Positions 27,894 through 38,451 of a stretch of DNA of 64,000 nucleotides are shown one piece after another (the stretch's first letter is position 1; each line of letters opens with the position of its first letter). Source of the DNA: Alphaproteobacteria bacterium (lineage in GTDB: Bacteria; Pseudomonadota; Alphaproteobacteria; Sphingomonadales; Sphingomonadaceae); the NCBI GenBank assembly GCA_019232625.1, contig JAFANP010000025.1, positions 1-64,000 of the forward strand. The letters are read 5' to 3'. The position numbers and the translations under genes were made by a program. The notes beneath the pieces are model-generated. The model was given only the letters and a program-made list of their open reading frames with translations. It searched no databases and was not told the origin of the DNA.

Positions 27894-30800
27894 GTGACGA
27901 TCTATAGCGGCGGCAACGGCAAGGACACGATCAACGGCGGCAGCGGCGACGACATCATCCACGGCGGCAACGGCACCGACACGCTGAACGGCGGCGCCGG
28001 CAACGACCAGATTTACGGGGACAACGGCAGCGACGATCTTCGCGGCGGTGCCGGCGACGACCTGATCGACGGCGGAAACGGCGTCGACACCGCTTATTAT
28101 TCCGGCCTGATCGAGGAATATAGCTTCTTCACCAGCGCCGGCTACCTCCACATCCTTCATCAGGGCGGGGGCGGCGCGGACGGCCACGACCGGGTGGCCA
28201 ATGTCGAGCGACTCGTCTTCGCCGACCGGACCATCGAGATCGGCAGCGGCCGCAACCGCCCGATCGCCGGCGACGACCATGTCTTCACCAACGAGGACGC
28301 GGGGACGCTGGCCAGCGGCGCGGCGGGCGTGCTGGCCAACGACTATGATTTCGACGGCGACCCGCTGAGCGCGACCGCCGGCGTCTTCGTGGGCACCTAC
28401 GGCACGCTGACGCTGAGCTCGAACGGCACCTACAGCTATGCCCTGTCCCCCTCGGCGCAGGCGCTGGCCCAGGGGGAGAACGTCCAGGACAGCTTCAACT
28501 ACATCGTCACGGACAATGACGGCAGCGACACCGGCAGACTCGTCTTCCACATCGCCGGCGTCAACGACGCTCCGACCGCCAATCCCGATGCGGCCACGAC
28601 CGGCGAGAACGACGTCGTCCTGATCAACGTGCGGGCGAACGACACCGACGTCGACCATGGCGCGATCCTCGCCGTGACCGCCGCCTCGGCGCCGGCGGGC
28701 CAGGGCACCGCCTCCGTCGTCGGCGGCCAGGTCCGGTTCGATCCGGGAACCGACTTCGACTATCTGGAGGAGGGCGAGACCGCGGTCGTCACCGTCAGCT
28801 ACACGATCCAGGACGAGCATGGCGCCCCGTCGGGCTCCACCGTCGCGATCACGGTCGAGGGCCGGGAGGATCCCGGCATCGTTCTCACCGGCACCGACAA
28901 TGACGACGAACTGACCGGCACGTCCGGCAACGACACGATCAGCGCGCTCGGCGGCGACGACACCGTCTCGGGCCTGGGCGGCGCCGACCAGATAAACGGC
29001 GGCGACGGCTCGGACTTCCTCGACGGGGGCGCGGGCAACGACGTCATCTCCGGCGGCAACGACGCCGACATCCTGGTCGGCGGCGACGGCAACGATCAAT
29101 TGTCGGGGGACGCGGGGAATGACAGCCTCTCCGGCGGGAACGGCGCAGACCAGTTGTCCGGGGGCGACGGCGCCGACTTCCTGAGCGGCGACGCCGGTAA
29201 CGACGTCATCGCCGGCGGCAATGACGGCGACTTCCTCGCAGGCGGGGACGGCAACGACCAGCTGTCCGGCGGGGCCGGCAGCGACACCCTGATCGGCGAG
29301 GACGGCAACGACCAGCTGTCGGGCGGCGACGGCAACGACCAATTGTCGGGCGGCGACGGCAACGACACGCTCGACGGCGGCGACGGCGACGATTCCCTCT
29401 CCGGCGGCCTCGGCGCCAACGTGCTGACCGGGGGCCTCGGCGACGACGATATCGTCGCCGACGCCTCCGGCGGGATCCAGACGATCGACGGCGGCGGCGG
29501 CGACGACACGATCCGGATCGACTATCGCGCCTTCGCGAGCAGCGTCGTCACCGGCAGCGGCAGCGACACGATCGAGCTCGACCATGCCGACGTCGGCACG
29601 GCGGTGGTCACCGTCGCCGACTTCACGGCCGGCGCCGGCGGCGACCTGTTCCAGCTGGAGGGTGCCGGCGGCGGCCTGCTCGGCCTGCTCGAGGGCTGGG
29701 ACGGCAGCTCGAACCCGTTCGGCTCGGGCTTCCTGCGGCTGCAGCAGAGCGGCGCCGATGCGGTGCTGCAATGGGACCGCGACGGCGCCGCCGGCGGGGC
29801 AATATGGGAAACGCTCGTCGTCTTCCAGAATGCGAGCGCCGCCGCCTTCACCGACGCCAATTTCGGTCCCGGCTACGCGCCCGACGGGTCGGCGCCGGCG
29901 GGCCAGACGATCACCGGCACCGATGCCGGCCAGACGCTGACGGGCACGCTCGGCGCCGACACCATCAACGCGCTCGGCGGCAACGATGTCGTGTTCGGCC
30001 GGGCTGGCGCCGACCAGATCAACGGCGGCGACGGCGCCGACTTCCTGAACGGCGAGGCCGGCAACGACATTGTCGACGGCGGCAACGGTGACGATCAGCT
30101 GTCCGGCGACGAGGGCAGCGACCAGCTGTCGGGCCAGGCGGGTAACGACAGCGTCGTCGGCGGCAACGGCAACGACCAGCTGTCGGGCGGGGACGGCGCC
30201 GACTTCCTGAGCGGGGACGCCGGCGACGACGTCGTCACGGGCGGCAACGACGACGACTTCCTGTCGGGCGGCGACGGCGACGACACGCTCGACGGCGGGG
30301 CCGGCAACGACTTCCTGACCGGCGGCCTCGGCGCCAACGTGCTGACCGGCGGGCTTGGCGACGACCAGATCGTCGCCGACGCCCTGGACGGGGCGCAGAC
30401 GATCGACGGCGGCGACGGCAACGACACGATCCGGATCGATGCGCGCGTCTTCGCCAGCACGATCGTCACCGGCAGCGGCCGCGACATGATCGAGATCGAC
30501 CATGCGGACGTCGGCACGGCGGCGGTGACGGTCGCCGACTTCACGCCCGGGGCCGGCGGCGACATCTTCCAGCTCGCCGGCGGCGACGGGGCGCTGCTCG
30601 GCCTGCTCGAGGGATGGGACGGCAGCTCCAACCCGTTCGCTTCCGGCTTCCTCAGATTGCAGCAGGACGGCACCGACACCTTGCTGCAATGGGACCGCGA
30701 CGGCGCGGCCGGCGGCGTCGCCTGGGAGACGCTGGCCGTCTTCCAGAATACCGACGCAGGCGACTTCACCGACGCCAATTTCGCGCCCGGCTATCCTCCC

Positions 30801-31586
30801 GACGGCGGCGTGCCGGCGGGCGAGACGATCACCGGCACGGCGGGCGACGATTTCCTGGTCGGCTCGGTCGGCGCCGACACGATCGACGCGCTGGGCGGCC
30901 AGGACGCCGTCTTCGGTCTCGCGGGCGGTGACGTCATCAACGGCGGCGACGGCCTCGACAATCTGAACGGCGGCGAGGGCGACGACATCATCGACGGCGG
31001 CAACGGCGACGACGCCCTGTCCGGCGACGAGGGCGACGACCAGATGCTCGGTCAGGCGGGAGACGACACCTTGTTCGGCGGAGACGGCCACGACCAGCTG
31101 TCGGGCGGCGACGGCTTCGACAACCTCAGCGGGGAGGCCGGCAACGACATACTGGCCGGCGGCAACGACGACGATGTCCTGTCGGGCGGGGACGGCAATG
31201 ACAGCCTCGACGGCGGCGCCGGCAACGACCTCCTCTCGGGCGGCCTCGGCTCCGACGTGCTGACCGGCGGCGCCGGCGCCGACATGTTCAGCTTCGAGCT
31301 CCCCGCCTTCGGCGCGGACCAGATCGCCGATTTCGCCAGCGGCACGGACCATATCCGCATCTCCGCGAGCGGCTTCGGCGGCGGCCTCGTCGAAGGCGGC
31401 TCGGTCTCCCTGGTTTCGGGGGCCGACCCGGTCGCATCGGCCGCGACGGGCCAGTTCCTCTACGACACCGACGACGGCAATCTCTTCTGGGACGCCGACG
31501 GGACCGGGAGCGGCGCGCCCGAGCTCATCGCGACGCTCGCCAACCTCGCCCCGCTCGCGCCTTCGGACATCTTCGTCGTGGCCTGA
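27894..31586 (+). CDS. RTX repeat protein, putative type I secretion substrate
   Basis: This 1230-residue protein starts at a GTG with GGAGGAATT upstream. RTX calcium-binding nonapeptides (GGxGxDxxx) begin at residue 5, so there is no N-terminal catalytic domain or signal peptide. Residues ~121-330 hold VCBS/cadherin-like tandem domains ([27 protein letters not shown]). RTX blocks then alternate with two copies of a ~155-residue non-RTX module (about 505-660 and 810-965). The C-terminus, ending in DADGTGSG and hydrophobic residues, resembles a type I secretion signal. No cysteine is seen. The likely role is an extracellular or surface adhesin-like protein. No transporter gene is adjacent. Confidence 0.88.
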   Translation: MTIYSGGNGKDTINGGSGDDIIHGGNGTDTLNGGAGNDQIYGDNGSDDLRGGAGDDLIDGGNGVDTAYYSGLIEEYSFFTSAGYLHILHQGGGGADGHDRVANVERLVFADRTIEIGSGRNRPIAGDDHVFTNEDAGTLASGAAGVLANDYDFDGDPLSATAGVFVGTYGTLTLSSNGTYSYALSPSAQALAQGENVQDSFNYIVTDNDGSDTGRLVFHIAGVNDAPTANPDAATTGENDVVLINVRANDTDVDHGAILAVTAASAPAGQGTASVVGGQVRFDPGTDFDYLEEGETAVVTVSYTIQDEHGAPSGSTVAITVEGREDPGIVLTGTDNDDELTGTSGNDTISALGGDDTVSGLGGADQINGGDGSDFLDGGAGNDVISGGNDADILVGGDGNDQLSGDAGNDSLSGGNGADQLSGGDGADFLSGDAGNDVIAGGNDGDFLAGGDGNDQLSGGAGSDTLIGEDGNDQLSGGDGNDQLSGGDGNDTLDGGDGDDSLSGGLGANVLTGGLGDDDIVADASGGIQTIDGGGGDDTIRIDYRAFASSVVTGSGSDTIELDHADVGTAVVTVADFTAGAGGDLFQLEGAGGGLLGLLEGWDGSSNPFGSGFLRLQQSGADAVLQWDRDGAAGGAIWETLVVFQNASAAAFTDANFGPGYAPDGSAPAGQTITGTDAGQTLTGTLGADTINALGGNDVVFGRAGADQINGGDGADFLNGEAGNDIVDGGNGDDQLSGDEGSDQLSGQAGNDSVVGGNGNDQLSGGDGADFLSGDAGDDVVTGGNDDDFLSGGDGDDTLDGGAGNDFLTGGLGANVLTGGLGDDQIVADALDGAQTIDGGDGNDTIRIDARVFASTIVTGSGRDMIEIDHADVGTAAVTVADFTPGAGGDIFQLAGGDGALLGLLEGWDGSSNPFASGFLRLQQDGTDTLLQWDRDGAAGGVAWETLAVFQNTDAGDFTDANFAPGYPPDGGVPAGETITGTAGDDFLVGSVGADTIDALGGQDAVFGLAGGDVINGGDGLDNLNGGEGDDIIDGGNGDDALSGDEGDDQMLGQAGDDTLFGGDGHDQLSGGDGFDNLSGEAGNDILAGGNDDDVLSGGDGNDSLDGGAGNDLLSGGLGSDVLTGGAGADMFSFELPAFGADQIADFASGTDHIRISASGFGGGLVEGGSVSLVSGADPVASAATGQFLYDTDDGNLFWDADGTGSGAPELIATLANLAPLAPSDIFVVA

Positions 31587-31604
31587 GCCGGCTGAACCGG
31601 CGGC

Positions 31605-31680
31605 TGGTGAGCCCTGCTGGATTCGAACCAGCGACCTACTGATTAAAAGTCAGTTGCTCTACCGACTGAGCTAAGGGCCC
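31605..31680 (-). tRNA. tRNA-Lys (anticodon TTT)
   Basis: Reading the minus strand, a 76-nt cloverleaf is clear. The acceptor arm is GGGCCCT with AGGGCTC, and the D arm region contains TAGCTCAGTCGGTAGAGC. The anticodon stem-loop ACTGACTTTTAATCAGT carries TTT. The T arm is CTGGTTCGAATCCAG. The 3' CCA is encoded in the DNA (complement of 31605-31607). It lies between the RTX gene and folK, convergent with the RTX gene. Confidence 0.97.
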
Positions 31681-31693
31681 GCCGGTCAGGCCC

Positions 31694-32188
31694 CTAGGGG
31701 CGGGGGCCGGTGGGGTCAACCGGGCGGGGGCGGCGGAGGCGGTGGAGGAGCTGGCGGACCGTGGCGCCGGTGAGTGGGTCCCGCCAGTCCGCCGCTATCT
31801 CCGCGAGCGGCTTCAGCACGAAGGCGCGGCGGCGGAATTCAGGGTGCGGGACGACCAGTCCGCCACCGCCCCAGGCCCCGCCCGACCAGAGGATGATGTC
31901 CAGATCTAGGACGCGGGGCCCCCAGCGGCGTCCGGCCCGGCGACCGAAAGCGCGCTCGGTCTGTTTCAGGCGGTCGAGGAGGGACGGGGGGTCGAGATCG
32001 CAGTCGAGGATCGCCGCCGCATTCGCGAAGCCTCGTCCCGCCGGCCCCATGGCCTCCGTGCGGTGGATCGGAGAGAGGCGTTCCACGCCCAGCGCCTCCG
32101 CCGCCGCCCGCACCGTCGCCTCCGGCGAGCCGTGGCGGCTGCGCCGGTTCGAGCCGAGCGCAATGGCGTAGAGATTGTCGGCAGCCAC
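31694..32188 (-). CDS. folK: 2-amino-4-hydroxy-6-hydroxymethyldihydropteridine pyrophosphokinase
   Basis: This 164-residue enzyme transfers pyrophosphate from ATP to the pterin in folate synthesis. HPPK motifs are present: YAIALGSNR at the N-terminus, the FANAAAIL strand, RRWGPRVLDLDIILW (with the Mg-binding DLD) and VPHPEFRRRAFVLKPLAEI. The start is a GTG at 32188. Its 5' side abuts a large inverted repeat (32195-32283) that fills the gap to the divergent uracil-DNA glycosylase gene. Confidence 0.94.
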   Translation of the reverse strand: MAADNLYAIALGSNRRSRHGSPEATVRAAAEALGVERLSPIHRTEAMGPAGRGFANAAAILDCDLDPPSLLDRLKQTERAFGRRAGRRWGPRVLDLDIILWSGGAWGGGGLVVPHPEFRRRAFVLKPLAEIAADWRDPLTGATVRQLLHRLRRPRPVDPTGPRP

Positions 32189-32194
32189 GAGATT

Positions 32195-32283
32195 CCGTTC
32201 GGCCTGAGCTTGTCGAAGGCCCTTTCCTTACTTCCCGTCACGGCGAAAGAAAGGATGGGCTTCGACAGGCTCAGCCCGAACGG
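32195..32283. repeat. Sphingomonad-type inverted repeat between folK and the UDG gene
   Basis: The arms are 32195-32222 and 32257-32283. The left arm begins CCGTTCGGCCTGAGC and the right arm ends GCTCAGCCCGAACGG, with matching inner parts around TTGTCGAAG and CTTCGACAG. The 34-nt loop contains another partial inverted repeat (CTTTCCTT and AAAGAAAGG). The outer arm shares CCGTTCGGCCTGAGC with the composite repeat at 39601-39722, so the two belong to related families. It occupies nearly all of the divergent intergenic space. Confidence 0.9.
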
Positions 32284-32294
32284 TATGGGAGGAC

Positions 32295-32957
32295 ATGGGC
32301 CTCTCCCTTCAGCTTTCCCCCGTCCCCCTGCTCGAAGCGCCGCGCGACTGCCCGCTCTGCCCGCGCCTCGTCGGCTTCCGCGAGGCGCTGCGGGAGGAGC
32401 ATCCCGGCTGGTGGAACGCGCCGGTGCCTCATTTCGGGGATCCCGCCGCCTGGCTGGCGATCTGCGGCCTCGCCCCGGGCAAGCAGGGCGCCAACCGCAC
32501 CGGCCGGCCCTTCACCGGCGATTTCGCCGGCCTCCTCCTCTACGAGACGCTGGCGCGGTTCGGCCTCGCCGAGGGGGATTATGACGCCCGGCCGGACGAC
32601 GGGTTTCGGCTGAACGGCGTCGCCATCCTCAACTCCGTCAAGTGCGTGCCGCCCCAGAACAAGCCGACGCCGGACGAGATCGCCACCTGCACGCGCACCT
32701 ATTTCCAGCCCGCGCTGGCGGCGCTGCCGAAGGTGCGGATCCTCGTCGCGCTCGGCCGCATCGCCCATGACGCGGCGGTGCGCTCGGCGGGGGGAAGGCT
32801 CTCGGCCTTTCCGTTCGGCCACCTCGCCGAGCATCGCCTGCCGGACGGCCGGCTGCTGATCGATAGCTACCATTGCTCGCGCTACAACCAGAACACCAAC
32901 CGCCTCACCCGCGCGATGTTCGAGCAGGTCTTCGAGTTGGCGCTGGCGCGGCGATAA
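32295..32957 (+). CDS. Family 5-type uracil-DNA glycosylase (UdgB-like)
   Basis: This 220-residue protein removes uracil or related damaged bases from DNA. The family 5 active-site motif GLAPGKQGANRTGRPFTGD lies at ~56-74. Cysteines of a likely 4Fe-4S cluster occur in CPLC (residues 19-22), in NSVKCVPP and in ATCTR. A C-terminal HCSRYNQNT forms the second DNA-contact motif. The ATG at 32295 has GGGAGGAC just upstream. The single stop codon sits inside the repeat unit that follows. Confidence 0.9.
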   Translation: MGLSLQLSPVPLLEAPRDCPLCPRLVGFREALREEHPGWWNAPVPHFGDPAAWLAICGLAPGKQGANRTGRPFTGDFAGLLLYETLARFGLAEGDYDARPDDGFRLNGVAILNSVKCVPPQNKPTPDEIATCTRTYFQPALAALPKVRILVALGRIAHDAAVRSAGGRLSAFPFGHLAEHRLPDGRLLIDSYHCSRYNQNTNRLTRAMFEQVFELALARR

Positions 32958-33049
32958 ATGGGGACGCGATAAATGGGGACAGTAACTATTTTCCGCCCCG
33001 CGCTGCGGGACGAGGCCGGGCGCAGCCGAAAATAGTTACGGTCCCCATT
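32951..33049. repeat. GGGGAC-ended palindromic repeat with 15-bp tandem duplication
   Basis: The unit GCGATAAATGGGGAC occurs twice in a row at 32951-32980, and the stop codon of the UDG gene lies in the first copy. From 32972 the second copy opens an inverted repeat: AATGGGGACAGTAACTATTT pairs with AAATAGTTACGGTCCCCATT ending at 33049, around a GC-rich middle. A second, shorter element with the same GGGGAC ends lies at 59795-59834. This resembles REP elements mobilised in trans by RAYT transposases; no such transposase is in the window. Confidence 0.85.
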
Positions 33050-33055
33050 CGTCCT

Positions 33056-33904
33056 TCACAGGTCCTCCGCGATCCGCCGGTAGAGGTCCGGGCGGCGATC
33101 ACGGAAGAAGCCGAACGCGGCGCGGTGGGCCCTGGCCTGGGCGAGGTCCAAGGTGGCGGTGAGCACGCCCGTCTCCTCGGCGCCGAACTCGGCCAGCATG
33201 TCGCCGCGCTCGTCGCAGATGAAGCTGTGGCCGTAGAAGCGCTGGCCGTGCTCCGTCCCCACGCGGTTGGCGGCGACGACGGGGACGACGTTGGAGACGG
33301 CGTGGCCGATCATCGCCCGGCGCCACATCCGGCTGGTGTCGAGGTCGGGATCGTGCGGCTCGGCGCCGATCGCGGTCGGGAAGAGGAGGATCTCGGCGCC
33401 CATCAGCATCAGGCTGCGCGCCGTCTCGGGATACCATTGGTCCCAGCAGACGCCCGCGCCGATCGTGCCGAACGGCGACTTCCACACCTTGAAGCCCGTA
33501 TTGCCGGGGCGGAAATAGAATTTCTCGGAATAGCCGGGACCGTCGGGGATGTGGCTCTTGCGGTAGACGCCCATCACCTTGCCGTCGGGGCCGATCATGG
33601 CGAGGCTGTTATAATGGTGGTGGCCCTCCGCCTCGAAGAAGCTGGTCGGGATGTAGATTTCGAGCTCGGCGGCGAGCCGCTGCATGGCGAGGACGACGGG
33701 ATGCTCGCCGGCCGGGAGGGCGCGGGCGAAATGCGCCTCGTCCTGGGTACGGCAGAAATAATGGCCCTCGAACAATTCGGGCGGCAGGACCAGCCTCGCG
33801 CCCTTGCCCGCGGCCTCCCGGACGAGATCCGAGACGGCGGCGATATTCTCCTCGACGACGTCGGTGAAGGCGAGCTGCAGGGCGGCGACGGTGATCTCGG
33901 TCAT
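33056..33904 (-). CDS. aguB: N-carbamoylputrescine amidase
   Basis: This 282-residue nitrilase-superfamily enzyme hydrolyses N-carbamoylputrescine to putrescine. The catalytic triad is visible: E43 (PPELFEGHYF), K116 (YRKSHIPDGPG) and C153 (GVCWDQWYPE). The sequence is close to known AguB proteins, and agmatine deiminase (aguA) lies just upstream on the same strand, completing agmatine-to-putrescine conversion. A 137-bp inverted-repeat element sits between the two genes. Confidence 0.95.
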   Translation of the reverse strand: MTEITVAALQLAFTDVVEENIAAVSDLVREAAGKGARLVLPPELFEGHYFCRTQDEAHFARALPAGEHPVVLAMQRLAAELEIYIPTSFFEAEGHHHYNSLAMIGPDGKVMGVYRKSHIPDGPGYSEKFYFRPGNTGFKVWKSPFGTIGAGVCWDQWYPETARSLMLMGAEILLFPTAIGAEPHDPDLDTSRMWRRAMIGHAVSNVVPVVAANRVGTEHGQRFYGHSFICDERGDMLAEFGAEETGVLTATLDLAQARAHRAAFGFFRDRRPDLYRRIAEDL

Positions 33905-33985
33905 GTCTCCCCCCTAACCGCTCGGATCGAGCGAAGTCGAGACTCCTGCCGGCCAGGCTCCCAAGCGCTTTCGAACGCCGCGGGA

Positions 33986-34122
33986 GGTTCACCCGAAGCA
34001 CCAATGCACCAAAGAGGCCCAGGCGGCGAAGCCGCCTCACCTTTTCTCTCGATCGTGACCGGAGAGGCGCTACGCGCCGGGTCGCGCAAGCGCCTTTGGT
34101 GCTTCGGTGCTTCGGGTGAAAC
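33986..34122. repeat. Inverted-repeat element between aguA and aguB
   Basis: Two 29-bp arms, 33986-34014 and 34094-34122, are inverted copies with about three mismatches; the shared core is TTCACCCGAAGCACC followed by GCACCAAAG. The ~79-bp interior holds shorter palindromes (GGCGGCGAAGCCGCC and GGCGCTACGCGCC). It carries no reading frame of note. Just outside, at about 33920-33945, lies a remnant of the sphingomonad repeat (ATCGAGCGAAGTCGAGAC). Together they separate aguA from aguB by ~237 bp. Confidence 0.85.
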
Positions 34123-34141
34123 TACCCTGACGCCGCCCTGA

Positions 34142-35158
34142 TCAGAGCGGCATCTGCTGGCTGATGCAGTGGAAGCTGCCGCCGCCGGTCAGCACGTGGT
34201 CGGCGCGAAGCCCGACGGCGCGCCGGTCCGGGAACAGCGCCGCGATCGCCTCGACCGCCGGTTCGTCGCTCGACGTGCCGTAGAGCGGCACGACGACGGC
34301 CGCGTTGCCGATGTAGAAGTTCATGTGCGACGCCGGGACGAGCTCGCCCTCCCGAAGCACCGGGCCGGGGGAGGGGATCGGCGCCACCTCCAGGCCGAAC
34401 CCTTCGGCCCGCCGGCGCGCATCCTCGAACACGGCCGCATTGGGATCGTCCTTCCCGGCCGGCGCCGGGATCGCGAGTCGTCCTTCGCCGACGAAGCGTG
34501 CGAGGTTGTCGACATGGCCGTCCGTATGGTCGTTGAGCAGCCCCTCGCCCAGCCACAATATCCGGTCGAGCCCGAGGTCGGAGCGGAGCCGGGATTCGAC
34601 CGCCTCGCGGCTCATCGCGGGGTTGCGATTGGGGTTCAGCAGGCATTGCTCGGTGGTGACGGCGAGGCCGGTGCCGTCGACGTCGATGGCGCCGCCCTCG
34701 AGCACCCATTCGTGGCGGATCGGCTCGAGTCCGGCGGTCTCGGCGAGGCGGAGGCCGACCGTGTCGTCGCCCTCCAGCTCATATTTGCCGCCCCAGCCGT
34801 TGAACCGGAAGCTCCTGGCCGTTCGCGCGCTTCCGGTGCCGAGCAGGATCGGCCCGGTATCGCGCAGCCAGATGTCGCCGAACGGCTCCTGCACGACGGT
34901 GGCGAAGGGCGCGAGCGCGCGCGCCGCTCGGGCCGAGGCCGGGTCGGCGGCGACGAGGCGCACCTCCTCGCCGGCGCCGCCGGCATGGACGGCGGCGGCG
35001 AAGGCGGCGACCTCCTCCCGGGCGGGGCCGAGATCCGACTGCCAGAGGTCCTCGTGGCTCGGAAAGCCGATCCACACCCAGGCGTGCGCCGCCCATTCCG
35101 GGGGTTGGCGGGGGGGCACCGGCCGCCTGGCGGCAGGAGAGGGAGGGGGCGCGTCCAT
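34142..35158 (-). CDS. aguA: Agmatine deiminase
   Basis: This 338-residue enzyme converts agmatine to N-carbamoylputrescine and ammonia. It belongs to the peptidyl-arginine-deiminase-like family. Motifs: GDIWLRDTGPI, FNGWGGKYELEGDD, VLEGGAIDVDGTG, DHTDGHVDN (catalytic Asp/His) and the C-terminal nucleophile C331 in GGGSFHCISQQ. The N-terminal ~20 residues are Pro-rich and may be dispensable. It pairs functionally with aguB downstream. Confidence 0.95.
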   Translation of the reverse strand: MDAPPPSPAARRPVPPRQPPEWAAHAWVWIGFPSHEDLWQSDLGPAREEVAAFAAAVHAGGAGEEVRLVAADPASARAARALAPFATVVQEPFGDIWLRDTGPILLGTGSARTARSFRFNGWGGKYELEGDDTVGLRLAETAGLEPIRHEWVLEGGAIDVDGTGLAVTTEQCLLNPNRNPAMSREAVESRLRSDLGLDRILWLGEGLLNDHTDGHVDNLARFVGEGRLAIPAPAGKDDPNAAVFEDARRRAEGFGLEVAPIPSPGPVLREGELVPASHMNFYIGNAAVVVPLYGTSSDEPAVEAIAALFPDRRAVGLRADHVLTGGGSFHCISQQMPL

Positions 35159-35262
35159 GGGCCGAGCGCCTTTGCAAATAGGGGGCGGCGACGCAAGCGG
35201 CGCGGGCTTGCGGCGGCGCCCGCGACGTGCATAATCGAAAACGGGGCATAGGGGGTCGTTAC

Positions 35263-37278
<2,016 letters not shown>

Positions 37279-37291
37279 GCGAGCGCTCGAC

Positions 37292-37329
37292 GAAGAAGGG
37301 CGGCCCCTCGCGGAGCCGCCCTTTCTTGT
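37292..37329. terminator. Bidirectional rho-independent terminator
   Basis: AAGAAGGGCGGC and GCCGCCCTTTCTT form a ~12-bp GC-rich stem with A-rich and T-rich flanks around a short loop (CCCTCGCGGA). It lies between the convergent S9 peptidase and rpsD genes and could stop transcription from both sides. Confidence 0.88.
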
Positions 37330-37348
37330 CCTGCCCTTAGGGCGAAGA

Positions 37349-37963
37349 TCAGCGCGAGTAGAACTCGACGACCAGGTTCGGCTCCATCCGCACCGGATAG
37401 GGCACCTCGTCCAGCGTCGGCACGCGGGTGAAGGTGATCTTGGCGGTGCCGTCGGGCGCGACGTAATCGGGGATCTCGCGCTCGGAAAGGCCCTGCGCCT
37501 CCATCACCAGCGCCATTTCCTGCGCCTTGGAGCCCAGCGTCACCTCGTCGCCGACATTCACCCGCCGCGAGGCGATGTTGCACTTGACGCCGTTGACGCG
37601 AATGTGGCCGTGGCTGACGAGCTGGCGGGCCGCCCAGATAGTCGGCGCGAACTTGGCGCGGTAGACCACCATGTCCAGCCGGCGCTCGAGCAGGCCGATG
37701 AGGTTCTGGCCGGTGTCGCCCTTCATCCGCGACGCCTCGGTGTAGGTGCGCTTGAACTGCTTCTCGGTGACGTCGCCGTAATAGCCCTTGAGCTTCTGCT
37801 TGGCGCGCAGCTGGATGCCGAAGTCGGACATCTTGCCCTTGCGGCGCTGGCCGTGCTGGCCGGGGCCGTATTCGCGCTTGTTGACGGGGCTCTTGGGCCG
37901 TCCGAAGACGTTCTCGCCCATGCGGCGGTCGAGTTTGTACTTGGCGCTGCTGCGCTTGCTCAT
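37349..37963 (-). CDS. rpsD: 30S ribosomal protein S4
   Basis: This 204-residue protein binds 16S rRNA early in 30S assembly. It starts [20 protein letters not shown], followed by the S4 N-terminal domain ([18 protein letters not shown]) and the S4 RNA-binding domain ([35 protein letters not shown]). Length and sequence are typical of Alphaproteobacteria. It stands alone here rather than in an alpha operon. Confidence 0.98.
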   Translation of the reverse strand: MSKRSSAKYKLDRRMGENVFGRPKSPVNKREYGPGQHGQRRKGKMSDFGIQLRAKQKLKGYYGDVTEKQFKRTYTEASRMKGDTGQNLIGLLERRLDMVVYRAKFAPTIWAARQLVSHGHIRVNGVKCNIASRRVNVGDEVTLGSKAQEMALVMEAQGLSEREIPDYVAPDGTAKITFTRVPTLDEVPYPVRMEPNLVVEFYSR

Positions 37964-38139
37964 GTCGGGTCCAATCTGCTTGGTTTCACGTGTCCCGGAA
38001 CCGCACCGCCACGCCAGGATGCGTGACGCGGCTGCCGCTTCACCGGGGTGCGGAGCCAATTGCGAAGGCGGCGACATGGCCGCTGGGCCCGCCAAAGTCA
38101 ACCTCGACAGGGGCTTGGCGGCCGCTAAAGAGGCGGGCC

Positions 38140-38451
38140 ATGACCAACGAGCGGGTGAAGCCGGCGGACTGCCGGACGATGGCGGAGGTGCGCTTCGGCG
38201 TCGATCGGCTGGACGAGGCGATCGTGGCCCTGATGGCCGAGCGCTTCGGCTACATGGATGCCGCGGCACGGATCAAGCCCGTGCGCGAGGCGGTTCGGGA
38301 CGAGGCGCGCAAGGCGCAGGTCCTCTCCAACGTCGTCCGCCGCGCCGAACGGGCCGGGGCGCCGCCCGCCGCCGTCGCGGAGGTCTATGAGACGCTGATC
38401 GAGGCCTCGATCGCCTACGAGCTGGAGCGCTTCGACGAAGCCCGCCGCTGA
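38140..38451 (+). CDS. Chorismate mutase (AroQ fold)
   Basis: This 103-residue all-helical protein matches the AroQ-type chorismate mutase fold: [20 protein letters not shown] near the N-terminus with the substrate-binding arginines, then [19 protein letters not shown] and a C-terminal [12 protein letters not shown] helix. It would convert chorismate to prephenate, or act as an isochorismate pyruvate lyase (PchB-like); the single domain does not decide this. Its 3' end overlaps the end of the convergent trmJ fusion gene by 37 bp. Confidence 0.88.
   Translation: MTNERVKPADCRTMAEVRFGVDRLDEAIVALMAERFGYMDAAARIKPVREAVRDEARKAQVLSNVVRRAERAGAPPAAVAEVYETLIEASIAYELERFDEARR

Noticed and set aside
28885-31260. 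Dense short tandem repeats that could suggest a CRISPR array
   Set aside because: The periodicity is codon-based (27-bp RTX units) with no constant repeat/unique spacer pattern, and no cas genes are near.
27759-31352. A 1197-codon open frame antisense to the RTX gene
   Set aside because: The repetitive GGxGxD codons of the RTX gene leave the opposite strand without stops; the antisense product is low-complexity ([11 protein letters not shown]-type) with no domain or ribosome site.
33905-33985. Possible extra composite repeat between aguB and the inverted-repeat element
   Set aside because: Only a fragment (ATCGAGCGAAGTCGAGAC and neighbours) is present; treated as a remnant and described with the 33986-34122 element.
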